From assembly GCA_001803795.1 (NCBI GenBank), contig MHEK01000105.1, positions 1 to 40,011 of the forward strand: a stretch of 40,011 nt of DNA. The letters run 5' to 3'. The stretch is from Nitrospirae bacterium RBG_16_64_22 (lineage in GTDB: Bacteria; Nitrospirota; RBG-16-64-22). Within the stretch, counting starts at the first letter, position 1, and each line of letters opens with the position of its first letter. A program made the translations under genes and the position numbers. A model generated the notes under the pieces. The model had not been told where the DNA came from, searched no databases, and saw only the letters and a list, made by a program, of their open reading frames with translations. This document shows positions 1-8,860 of the stretch, piece by piece.

Positions 1-2
1 AG

Positions 3-284
3 GGCACGGCCGCGTCGAAGATGGCGGCGCTCCGCAAGGCCGGCGTGGCCGTGACGGACAACCCGGCCCTGATCGGCGAGACGCTGGCCGGACTCCTGGC
101 GAAGGGAAAGAAGGCCGCGGCCAGGCCGAAGAAGGCAAAGGCCAACAAAGCGGCGGCGAAGAAGCCGAAGGCGAAAAAAGCCCTGGCAAAGAAAGGCGTC
201 AGGAAAGCCGCTCCCAAGAAACCGGCGAAGAAAGCTTCTCCGAAACGCAAGGCTGGAAAGAAGGGCGGCAAGGGACGGAGATAA
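3..284 (+). CDS. sucD: Succinyl-CoA ligase (ADP-forming) subunit alpha, C-terminal fragment (5' end outside window), with Lys/Ala-rich C-terminal extension
   Basis: Frame from nt 3 reads GTAASKMAALRKAGVAVTDNPALIGETLAGLL, which matches the SucD C-terminus, followed by ~55 residues rich in K/A/P/R. Confidence 0.75.
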   Translation, partial: GTAASKMAALRKAGVAVTDNPALIGETLAGLLAKGKKAAARPKKAKANKAAAKKPKAKKALAKKGVRKAAPKKPAKKASPKRKAGKKGGKGRR

Positions 285-300
285 CCGTCCTCCCGTTTGT

Positions 301-1590
301 ATGGAACCCGTTCTCCTTCATCCCGATCGCCTCGACCTCCCCGATCTCGCGGCGTACGAGCGCGCGGGCGGGTACGAAGGGCTTCGGAAGGCGCTCGCGA
401 TGCCGCCGGCCGGGATCGTGGCGGAGGTGGAGCGGGCGGCGCTCCGCGGCCGGGGCGGGAGCGGTTTCCCCACGGCCGTCAAGTGGCGGATGGTTCTGGA
501 GACCCCGTCGCCGGAGAAGTACCTCGTCTGCAACGCCAACGAGGATGAGCCGGGGACGTTCAAGGACCAAGCCCTTCTTCTTCGCGCGCCGCATCAGCTC
601 CTCGAAGGGATCCTGATCGCGGCGTACGCCGTCGGCGCGAAGACCGCCTGGCTCTACATCAACGGCCGGTTCAAGAACGAGATCGCCGTCATGGCCCGCG
701 CCATGGACGAGGCCCAGATCGCGGGACTCATCGGGACCGCAGAGAGGCCAGGCCGCTCCGGGGTCGAGGTCCGCGTCGTGGAGAGCCCCGGTCTTTACAT
801 CGGCGGCGAGGAGACGGCCTGCCTCGAAGTGATCGAAGGGAAAGCGCCGATTCCGCGCCAGAAGCCGCCGTTCTATCCCGCGGCCATCGGCCTCTTCGGG
901 AAGCCCACGGTCGTGAACAACGTGGAGACGCTCTCGAATCTCCCGCACATCCTGGCGCGCGGGGCGGACTGGTACGGGACGATCGGCCCGGCGAACAACC
1001 ATGGGACGCGGGTCTTCTGCCTCTCGGGTGACGTTCTGCGGCCGGGGCTCTATGAGCGGCCGATGGGGTATCCGCTTAGGGACCTCGTCGAGAAGGACGG
1101 CGGAGGAATCCGCGGAGGCGGGAGGCTCAAGGCCGTCTTCCCCGGCGGCCCCTCTCTTCCTCTCCTGCCGGCGGACAAGATCGACGTGCGTCTCGACTTC
1201 GATTCCATGAAAGAAGCGGGAACCGGGCTCGGGACGGGGGGGATGTTCGTCGTCGGAGAAAACACCTGCGTCGTCGAACTCGTCCGCGGGTTCGTCTCCT
1301 TCTTCGAACACGGGTCCTGCGGCCAATGTCCGCCGTGCCGGTTGGGGACCGAGGCGCTGGGGCAGATTGTCTCCCGAATCGAGAGCGGAAGCGGATCGAC
1401 GGCGGACATCGACGCCGCCCTCCAGGTGTGCCGGATGATCGAGCGGAAGGGGATCTGCCACCTTGTCACGGCGGCCGTCCAGCCGGTGCAAAGCTCCATC
1501 CTTTACTTCCGCGAAGAGTACGAGCGGCACATTGCGGAGCGCGCCTGCCCCTTCAGGGGGGCGAAGGCGGCCGCGGGGGGCCGCCGGTGA
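301..1590 (+). CDS. NADH-quinone oxidoreductase subunit F (NuoF)-like flavoprotein
   Basis: RGRGGSGFPTAVKWRMV, CNANEDEPGTFKD, YIGGEETACLEVIEGK, HGSCGQCPPCRLGTE: FMN/NADH-binding, SLBB and 4Fe-4S motifs of the NuoF/HoxF family. Confidence 0.9.
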   Translation: MEPVLLHPDRLDLPDLAAYERAGGYEGLRKALAMPPAGIVAEVERAALRGRGGSGFPTAVKWRMVLETPSPEKYLVCNANEDEPGTFKDQALLLRAPHQLLEGILIAAYAVGAKTAWLYINGRFKNEIAVMARAMDEAQIAGLIGTAERPGRSGVEVRVVESPGLYIGGEETACLEVIEGKAPIPRQKPPFYPAAIGLFGKPTVVNNVETLSNLPHILARGADWYGTIGPANNHGTRVFCLSGDVLRPGLYERPMGYPLRDLVEKDGGGIRGGGRLKAVFPGGPSLPLLPADKIDVRLDFDSMKEAGTGLGTGGMFVVGENTCVVELVRGFVSFFEHGSCGQCPPCRLGTEALGQIVSRIESGSGSTADIDAALQVCRMIERKGICHLVTAAVQPVQSSILYFREEYERHIAERACPFRGAKAAAGGRR

Positions 1591-2117
1591 GACAGGGGGC
1601 GCTCTCCCCGCTTCAGGAAGAGGTCCTCAAGACCCTCTACTGCCGCAATCCGAAGCGAGACCCGGACGGCGCGGAGGAAGAGAAGGCCCACGCGCTCGGT
1701 GTCGAGATGGTGTCCAAGGAAGTCCTCGAGCTGGAGATCTACCTTCTCGGGCGGGAGACGTTCTCCGATCTTCCGCAGAAGGTCGATCCCGCCGTGTGTC
1801 TTCCCCAGGGGGTGTTCCGGTTCATCTACTCCCTCCTCCGCAATCCCCTTCCTATCCCTGAGTCCGAGGAGAAGGTCCGCAAGGAATACCACCTCGACTT
1901 CTACGATGCTCTTCGGGACCTGATCGCGAGGAAGCTCCTCGTCGGGTTCACGGCCGGGTACCGGCTGGCGCTTTCCGAGGACGGCTCCAAGATTCCGATT
2001 CCTCTTCCGTGGAGCGAGAAGGACGCGAAGGACCGGATCATCGGCGTGGATCTGACGCGGGGAGGCTTCATCGCGGCCCGGGCTGCCATGATGGTTCGTT
2101 CGACGGGCCAGTCGTGA
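1587..2117 (+). CDS. Conserved hypothetical protein, translationally coupled to the NuoF-like gene
   Basis: GTG start at 1587 overlaps the upstream TGA stop (1588-1590); open to 2117. No family recognised. Confidence 0.6.
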   Translation: MRQGALSPLQEEVLKTLYCRNPKRDPDGAEEEKAHALGVEMVSKEVLELEIYLLGRETFSDLPQKVDPAVCLPQGVFRFIYSLLRNPLPIPESEEKVRKEYHLDFYDALRDLIARKLLVGFTAGYRLALSEDGSKIPIPLPWSEKDAKDRIIGVDLTRGGFIAARAAMMVRSTGQS

Positions 2118-2174
2118 ATCGCGCGCGTTTTCCCGCTCCCCGTGTGCTAGCATAAGGGGCCGGCTGGAGAATCT

Positions 2175-2831
2175 ATGCCGATCAGGAGCCTGGCGGGAGC
2201 GGTCGTCCTTCGCAACATCCCGTTCACGATCGACGAGAAGAAAGTCCTGCGGGAGATGCGGATTCCCAAGGCCGGTTCGCTCGCCGAGCTGGACTCCGCC
2301 GCGCTTTCCCGGGACATCAAGAAAGCGATCGACCTGGCCTATTCGCTCATCCAAGGGCAGGCCTGTTACCGGACGTTCCGGATCACGGAGGTCCGGCCCG
2401 ACACGATTGTCATTGAGGGGAGCGGAACGCTTCTCGCCGGATCGAACATGGTGAAGCTCCTCGCGGACTGCGACTGTGCGACGCTCATGGCCTGCCACAT
2501 CGGGGGGGCGCTTCCTGCCAGGGTCGAGGCGTTGTCCGCGGAGAACCTGGCGGAGGCGTTCTACCTGGAGCGGGTCGGGACTTGGATGGCCGACTACATG
2601 GCGGACCAGGTGGACCGCGTGGTCGAGAGCGAGATCGTCAAGAACGGATACGAGAGGACATTTCGATACGCCTGCGGCTACGGTGACTGGGCGCTTTCGC
2701 ACCAACCGGAGCTTCTTCGTCTGGTCGAAGCGGAAAAGATCGGGCTCAAGGCAATGCCCGAATCGCACATCATGATTCCCCGGATGGCCGTGTCGGCCGT
2801 GATCGGGTGGAAGAGGAAAGAGGCGGCATGA
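2175..2831 (+). CDS. Stand-alone vitamin B12-dependent methionine synthase activation (reactivation) domain protein
   Basis: Residues RFACGYGDW-like (RYACGYGDWALSHQPELLRLVEAEKIGLKAMPESHIMIPRMAVSAVIG) typical of split MetH activation-domain proteins; stop overlaps the metH ATG (ATGA). Confidence 0.85.
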   Translation: MPIRSLAGAVVLRNIPFTIDEKKVLREMRIPKAGSLAELDSAALSRDIKKAIDLAYSLIQGQACYRTFRITEVRPDTIVIEGSGTLLAGSNMVKLLADCDCATLMACHIGGALPARVEALSAENLAEAFYLERVGTWMADYMADQVDRVVESEIVKNGYERTFRYACGYGDWALSHQPELLRLVEAEKIGLKAMPESHIMIPRMAVSAVIGWKRKEAA

Positions 2832-5254
2832 CGGGACATTTTCTGGAGCGGGTCAGGAGGGAGGTCCTCCTTCTCGACGGGTCCATGGGGGCTCTCCTCC
2901 AGAACCGGGGTCTGCCCGCGGGGTACGCCCCGGACCTCTGGAACCTGGAGAACCCGGCGGCCATCGAGGCCGTGCACCGGGAGTACGTCGACGCCGGGAG
3001 CGACGTGATCCTCACGAACACGTTCGGCGCCTCCCGCCTGCGTCTCGCCGAGTACGGCGCGGAAGGGCGGCTCGCGGAGATCAACCGGGCGGCCGTGGAG
3101 ATCGCCCGCCGGGCGGCGGGGACCAGGGCGTACGTCGCGGGCGACATCGGGCCGCTGGGAACAACGCTCGCGCCGTTCGGCGAGCTTCCGTTCGACGACG
3201 CCGTCGCGATCTTCGCCGAGCAGGCGCGCGCCCTCGCCCAAGCCGGCGCCGACTTGATCGTGATCGAGACGATGTTCGATCTCCTCGAGCTCCGCGCGGC
3301 GCTTATCGGCGCGCGGGACGCGGCGCCGAATCTTCCTCTCGTGGCGTCGATGACGTTCACGACCGACGGTCTGACCGACACGGGGACCGATCCGGAAACG
3401 GCCGCGGCGGCACTCGAGACGCTTGCCGACGTGATTGCCGTCAACTGCTCGACCGGTCCCGACGCGATGACCGCGGTCGTCGAGAAGATGGCGCGGACGA
3501 CGCGAAGACCGATCGGCGTCCAGCCGAACGCCGGCCTTCCCGTTCAGCGGGAGGGGAGGACGGTCTTCCCCCTCTCGGCGGAGGAAGTGGCGGCGTTCGG
3601 GACGGGCTTCGTCGAGGCGGGAGCGACGCTCGTCGGCGGGTGCTGTGGAACGACGCCGGATTACATCCGCCTCCTCAGGAAGACGATCGGGGGCCGTCCC
3701 GCGTCCCCGCGGGCCGTGCCGGGCGGCGTCAAGATCACGAGCCGGATGAAGACGGTCCGGATCGGCCCGGGGTTTCCCTTCCTCAAGATCGGCGAGAAGA
3801 TCAATCCGACGGGGAAGAAGGCGTTCGCCGAAGCGATCCGGGAAGGGCGGATGGACATGATCGTGGCCGAGGCCCGGAAGCAGTACGAGCACGGCGCGCA
3901 CGCGCTCGACGTGAACGTCGGCGTTCCGATGACGCCCGAGGCGGAGAACATGGCCCGGGCCGTGACGGCCGTCCAGAACATCGTGGACCTGCCGCTCGTC
4001 ATCGACTCCGCGAACGTCGACGCCCTGGAAGCGGGTCTCAAGGTCTATCCGGGCCGGGCGCTCGTCAACAGCGTGAACGCCGAGGAGGAGAAACTCGAAC
4101 GGGTCCTGCCGCTCGTGAAACGGTACGGCGCTTCCGTTCTCGGTCTCGTCTCCGGCGACGAGATTCCGGAGAAGGCCGCCGACCGTCTCCGGAATGCCGA
4201 GAAGATCCTGAAACGGGCGCTCGGCATGGGAATCGCCCTCGACCAGATCGTATTCGACGTCCTGGCCCTGCCGGTTTCGGCGATGCAGGACGGCTCCCGA
4301 GAAACGATCGAGACGGTCCGGCTCGTCGGCCGGGAACTGGGGGCCGCGACCTCGGCGGGCGTCTCGAACGTTTCCTTCGGCCTCCCCAACCGGCCGCTCA
4401 TTCACAACACATTTCTCGCCCTCGCCATCGGCGCGGGGCTCGACGCCGGGATCGTGAACCCGTACGACGAGGGGATGCACCGGGCCGTCGAAGGGGCCTC
4501 TCTCTTCTCCGGGCGCGACCCGGGGTGCAGGCGGTTCATCGAGATTCACCAGGCGAAGGCGGAGGAGCGGAAGAAACCAGCGGCGGAGGCCGGGACGCCG
4601 AAGAGCACGCGCGACAGGATCTTCGAGGCCGTGGTGGAGGGAGAGCGGGAATCGATCCAGGCCCTCGTCCGCCAGGGGCTGGCCGAGGGTCTCGATCCGT
4701 TCGCCGTCTTTCTCGACGCGATGACGCCGGCGATCCGCCATCTGGGCGAGCTGTTCGGGGCCCGGAAGAAATTCATCCCGCACCTCATCGCGGCGGCCGA
4801 GACGATGAGGAAGGGCGTGGAGATCCTGTCTCCGCTCATGGAGTCGGCCGGGATCGTGGAGAAGAAGGGAACGATCGTCATGGCCACGGTGAAGGGGGAC
4901 GTCCACGACATCGGAAAGAACATCTGCTGTCTTATGCTGAGGAACTACGGTTTCGCCGTGATCGACCTCGGCAAGAACGTCCCGTGCGAGGCGATTCTCG
5001 ACGCGGCCGCGAAGCACCGGGCGGACTTGATCGGCCTCTCGGCCCTCATGACGACGACGATGATGCAGATGAAGATCGTCCGGGATGCGGTGAAGGAAAA
5101 AGGATTGCCGTATAAGATTATGATCGGGGGGGCCGTGACGACGCCGGAGTTCGCCAGGGAGATCGGCGTGGACGGGCACGGGAAGGACGTGGGCGACGTG
5201 ACGGGCGTGGCCGAGCGGCTGGTCGAGGAGGCCAGGGGCGCGGGAAAACGGTGA
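2828..5254 (+). CDS. metH: Cobalamin-dependent methionine synthase (Hcy, pterin-binding, cap and B12 domains; no reactivation domain)
   Basis: N-terminal LLLDGSMGALLQNRG Hcy domain with GGCCGTTP; pterin-binding KIGEKINPTGKKAF; B12 motif GDVHDIGKN. Ends after the B12 domain. Confidence 0.93.
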   Translation: MTGHFLERVRREVLLLDGSMGALLQNRGLPAGYAPDLWNLENPAAIEAVHREYVDAGSDVILTNTFGASRLRLAEYGAEGRLAEINRAAVEIARRAAGTRAYVAGDIGPLGTTLAPFGELPFDDAVAIFAEQARALAQAGADLIVIETMFDLLELRAALIGARDAAPNLPLVASMTFTTDGLTDTGTDPETAAAALETLADVIAVNCSTGPDAMTAVVEKMARTTRRPIGVQPNAGLPVQREGRTVFPLSAEEVAAFGTGFVEAGATLVGGCCGTTPDYIRLLRKTIGGRPASPRAVPGGVKITSRMKTVRIGPGFPFLKIGEKINPTGKKAFAEAIREGRMDMIVAEARKQYEHGAHALDVNVGVPMTPEAENMARAVTAVQNIVDLPLVIDSANVDALEAGLKVYPGRALVNSVNAEEEKLERVLPLVKRYGASVLGLVSGDEIPEKAADRLRNAEKILKRALGMGIALDQIVFDVLALPVSAMQDGSRETIETVRLVGRELGAATSAGVSNVSFGLPNRPLIHNTFLALAIGAGLDAGIVNPYDEGMHRAVEGASLFSGRDPGCRRFIEIHQAKAEERKKPAAEAGTPKSTRDRIFEAVVEGERESIQALVRQGLAEGLDPFAVFLDAMTPAIRHLGELFGARKKFIPHLIAAAETMRKGVEILSPLMESAGIVEKKGTIVMATVKGDVHDIGKNICCLMLRNYGFAVIDLGKNVPCEAILDAAAKHRADLIGLSALMTTTMMQMKIVRDAVKEKGLPYKIMIGGAVTTPEFAREIGVDGHGKDVGDVTGVAERLVEEARGAGKR

Positions 5255-5400
5255 AGCGGTGAATGGGTGAAATGCATTGGAGCGGGTCCTGTCCTCGGCC
5301 AGCCCCATCGTCCTCATCCCGCGTTGGCGGGATTCCGGGCGACGGGGCGCCCCGGCCTCGGCCACCCGCTCCATACGATCGTGAATCGGTGAAGCGGTGA

Positions 5401-5967
5401 ATGGGTGAATCGGTGAATCGGAAAACAGAAGGGACGAAGATCGACCATCCGCATCACCAAGGCCCCGTTTTCGCCTACTGTCCGAGGTGCGGCGCGGGGC
5501 TCTCGGCGCGAAGGCTGCGGGACCACGAGCCGGAGCGCCTCTACTGCGAGGAGTGCCGGTTCATCTTCTTCCAGAACCCGAAAGTGGCGGCCTGCGCGAT
5601 CCCGCGCGTGGACGGAAAGATCGTTCTCCTGCGCCGGGGGATCGAGCCCTCGTACGGGAAGTGGGTCTATCCCGGCGGGTTCGCCGACGTGGGCGAGCGG
5701 ATGGAGGACGCCGCGCGGCGGGAGACGCGGGAAGAGGTGAACCTCGACGTGACGATCACGGGCCTCGTGGGCGTCTATTCGTATCCCGGCTATCCCGTCG
5801 TGATCATCGTCTACAAGGCCGAGGGAAACGGCGATCGGCCGTCGGTCGGAGACGAGACGCTGGAGGTCGGCCTCTTTGGGCCGGACGAGATTCCGTGGGA
5901 CGAACTCGCCTTTCCCTCGACCGTCCAGGCGCTCAGGGACTACTTTTCGCGGAGGGAAGACGGATGA
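5401..5967 (+). CDS. NUDIX hydrolase with N-terminal zinc-ribbon-like CxxC pairs
   Basis: NUDIX box GGFADVGERMEDAARRETREEVNLDV; YCPRCG...YCEECRF. Confidence 0.9.
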   Translation: MGESVNRKTEGTKIDHPHHQGPVFAYCPRCGAGLSARRLRDHEPERLYCEECRFIFFQNPKVAACAIPRVDGKIVLLRRGIEPSYGKWVYPGGFADVGERMEDAARRETREEVNLDVTITGLVGVYSYPGYPVVIIVYKAEGNGDRPSVGDETLEVGLFGPDEIPWDELAFPSTVQALRDYFSRREDG

Positions 5968-7055
5968 GACCCATTCGGAGGATCGGGATCTCGACGGGCG
6001 GCGGCGACTGCCCGGGACTCAACGCCGTCATCCGGGCGGTCGTGAAGACGGCCGTCAACACGCACGGATGGGAGGTCGTGGGGATCTTCGACGGGTTCGA
6101 CGGCCTTATCGACCCGGCCAAGTCGAAGGTCCTGACGCCGCTCGCGATCCGGGGGATCCTCCCGCAGGGGGGGACGATCCTGGGGACGACGAACCGGGGG
6201 AACCCGTTCAAGTATCAGACCGAGGTCAGGGGAAAGGTCGTCACGCGGGACCTCTCTCCGCTGGTCATCCGCAACGCGCGGAAGATGGGTCTCGACGCCG
6301 TGGTGACGATCGGCGGGGACGGGACGATGGGGATCGCGTACGATCTTCACCGGCGGGGGCTGCCGATGGTCGGCGTTCCGAAGACGATCGACAACGACCT
6401 TGCGTCGACGGACATCACGTTCGGGTTCAACACGGCGGTCACGACGGCCACGGAGGCCCTCGACAAGCTCCACACGACGGCTGAGAGCCACCACCGGGTC
6501 ATCGTCCTGGAAGTCATGGGACGGTACGCCGGCTGGATCGCGCTCGAGAGCGGGATCGCGGGCGGGGCGGACGTAATCCTGATCCCCGAGATCCCGTTCG
6601 ACTACGAGGCCATGTGCGACAAGATCATGACCCGGCGCCGCCGCGGGTCGAAGTTCTCCCTCATCGTCGCGGCCGAGGGGGCGAAGCCCCGTGGGGGATC
6701 GGTGTCGCTGGTGGAGAAGGGCGTGGGGGGCCGGGCGGAGCGCCTGGGGGGGATCGGGCAGAAGATCGCCGCCGAGATCACCCAGCGGACGGGGATCGAC
6801 ACGCGCGTGACCGTCCTGGGGCATCTGCAGAGGGGCGGGAGCCCAACGCCGTTCGACCGGATTCTGGCGACGCGCCTGGGCGTCGCGGCCGTCGATCTGG
6901 TCCGCCGCCGGCGGTTCGGACGGCTTGTCTGCGTTCGGGGGGGGGATATCTCTTCTGCGTCTCTTGCGAGCGCCGCCGGAAAGATGCGGGGCGTCCCGCC
7001 GAGGGGCGAGCTGGTCCGGGTGGCCGAGGCGCTCCGGATTTCGTTCGGAAGGTGA
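5964..7055 (+). CDS. 6-phosphofructokinase family protein
   Basis: GISTGGGDCPGLNAVIRAVV, TIGGDGTMGIAYDL, GVPKTIDNDL, EVMGRYAGWIAL, GHLQRGGSPTPFDR. ATG 5964 overlaps the NUDIX stop. Confidence 0.92.
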   Translation: MRPIRRIGISTGGGDCPGLNAVIRAVVKTAVNTHGWEVVGIFDGFDGLIDPAKSKVLTPLAIRGILPQGGTILGTTNRGNPFKYQTEVRGKVVTRDLSPLVIRNARKMGLDAVVTIGGDGTMGIAYDLHRRGLPMVGVPKTIDNDLASTDITFGFNTAVTTATEALDKLHTTAESHHRVIVLEVMGRYAGWIALESGIAGGADVILIPEIPFDYEAMCDKIMTRRRRGSKFSLIVAAEGAKPRGGSVSLVEKGVGGRAERLGGIGQKIAAEITQRTGIDTRVTVLGHLQRGGSPTPFDRILATRLGVAAVDLVRRRRFGRLVCVRGGDISSASLASAAGKMRGVPPRGELVRVAEALRISFGR

Positions 7056-7170
7056 CAAGGGCGGGTGAATCGGTGAGTCGGTGAGTCGGTGAATCGGAAA
7101 GCCCTCCTCCCCTTTGTAAGGGCCCCGACTTTGTCGGGACAGGGAGGCTGGGTGGGGTAGAGGAGGATTG

Positions 7171-8838
7171 ATGCGTTCGGATGCAATTAAGAAAGGAATC
7201 GAGCGGGCGCCCCACCGGGGTCTTCTCAAGGCGTGCGGCGTGACCGACGCCGACATGGAGAAGCCGTTCATCGGCGTGGCCAACTCTTATATCGACATCG
7301 TCCCGGGGCACGTCCACCTTCAGGAATTCGGCCGGATCGTCAAGGACGAGATCCGCGCGGCCGGGGGGATGCCGTTCGAGTTCAACACGATCGGCGTCGA
7401 CGACGGGATCGCCATGGGGCACGCCGGCATGCACTACTCCCTGCCCTCCCGGGAGCTGATCGCCGACGCCGTCGAGACGGTGGCGAACGCCCACGCGCTG
7501 GACGGGCTCATCTTCATCACCAACTGCGACAAGATCGTTCCGGGGATGCTCATGGCGGCGATGCGCGTGAACGTCCCGTCGATCCTCGTGTCCGGGGGAG
7601 CGATGGCGGCGGGGCATCTCTCAAACGGCCGCGCGGTGGACCTCATCACGATCTTCGAAGGCGTGGGCGCGCGGATGGCGGGGAAGATCGGGGACGCCGA
7701 GCTCAAGGAGCTGGAGGACAAGGGGTGCCCCACGTGCGGCTCGTGCTCCGGCCTCTTCACGGCGAACTCGATGAACTGCCTGATGGAAGCCCTGGGAATC
7801 GCGCTCCCGGGGAACGGGACGATCCTGGCCGTCGATCCGAGGCGGAAGGACCTGGTCCGGCGCGCCGCGCGGCGGATCGTCGATCTCGTCCGCGACGGCG
7901 TCCGGCCGCGCGACATCGTTACCCGCGAGGCGATCGACAATGCGTTCGCCCTCGACATCGCCATGGGGGGGTCGACGAATACGGTCCTCCACACGATCGC
8001 CATCGCGCACGAGGCTGGGATCGAGTATCCCCTCCGCCGGATCAACGAGCTGGCCGAGAAGGTCCCTCATCTCTGCAAAGTCGCGCCCGCTTCCTCCTGG
8101 CACATGGAGGACGTGGACCGGGCCGGGGGGGTGTCGGCGATCCTAAAGGAGATCTCGCGGAAGAAGGACGTGCTTCGTCTCGACCAGCGGACCGTGACCG
8201 GGAAGACGCTGGGAGAGAACATCGCGGACGCGGGAATCCTCGATCCCGATGTCATCCGGCCGATCGAGAAAGCCCACTCTGAAAGAGGCGGGCTCGCAAT
8301 CCTGTTCGGCAGTCTTGCCCCCGAGGGATCGGTCGTCAAGACGGCCGCCGTCACTCCGGGGATGATGAAGTTCGAGGGGACGGCGGTCATCTTCGAATCG
8401 CAGGAAGAGGCGAACGCGGGAATCCTGGCCGGTAAGGTGAAGGCCGGAGACGTGGTGGTCATCCGCTACGAGGGGCCCAAGGGAGGCCCGGGTATGGTCG
8501 AGATGCTGGCTCCCACGGCGAACATCGTCGGGATGGGGCTTGGCGAGTCGGTCGCCCTCGTCACGGACGGACGGTTCTCCGGCGGCACGCGCGGCGCCTG
8601 CATCGGCCACGTTTCCCCCGAGGCGGCCGAGGGAGGGCCGATCGCCCTGCTCCGGAACGGCGACACGATCCGGATCGACCTCGAGCGGCGGACGCTCGAC
8701 GTGGACGTGAGCGAGGACGAATTGAACGCCCGGCGGGAGTACTGGAAGCCGCCCGCTCCGCGCGTCACTTCGGGCTGGCTCGCCCGCTACGCGAAGATGG
8801 TGACTTCAGGCTCGACGGGGGCGGTGCTGAAGGCGTAA
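7171..8838 (+). CDS. ilvD: Dihydroxy-acid dehydratase
   Basis: [50 protein letters not shown] Shine-Dalgarno 5 nt upstream. Confidence 0.96.
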   Translation: MRSDAIKKGIERAPHRGLLKACGVTDADMEKPFIGVANSYIDIVPGHVHLQEFGRIVKDEIRAAGGMPFEFNTIGVDDGIAMGHAGMHYSLPSRELIADAVETVANAHALDGLIFITNCDKIVPGMLMAAMRVNVPSILVSGGAMAAGHLSNGRAVDLITIFEGVGARMAGKIGDAELKELEDKGCPTCGSCSGLFTANSMNCLMEALGIALPGNGTILAVDPRRKDLVRRAARRIVDLVRDGVRPRDIVTREAIDNAFALDIAMGGSTNTVLHTIAIAHEAGIEYPLRRINELAEKVPHLCKVAPASSWHMEDVDRAGGVSAILKEISRKKDVLRLDQRTVTGKTLGENIADAGILDPDVIRPIEKAHSERGGLAILFGSLAPEGSVVKTAAVTPGMMKFEGTAVIFESQEEANAGILAGKVKAGDVVVIRYEGPKGGPGMVEMLAPTANIVGMGLGESVALVTDGRFSGGTRGACIGHVSPEAAEGGPIALLRNGDTIRIDLERRTLDVDVSEDELNARREYWKPPAPRVTSGWLARYAKMVTSGSTGAVLKA

Positions 8839-8860
8839 CAACTGGACGGTTGAGATTCCC

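Noticed and set aside
199-1530. 443-aa minus-strand ORF opposite the NuoF-like gene
   Set aside because: Shadow ORF, no recognisable domain.
2678-5374. 898-aa minus-strand ORF opposite metH
   Set aside because: Same shadow-ORF signature; metH on the + strand is unambiguous.
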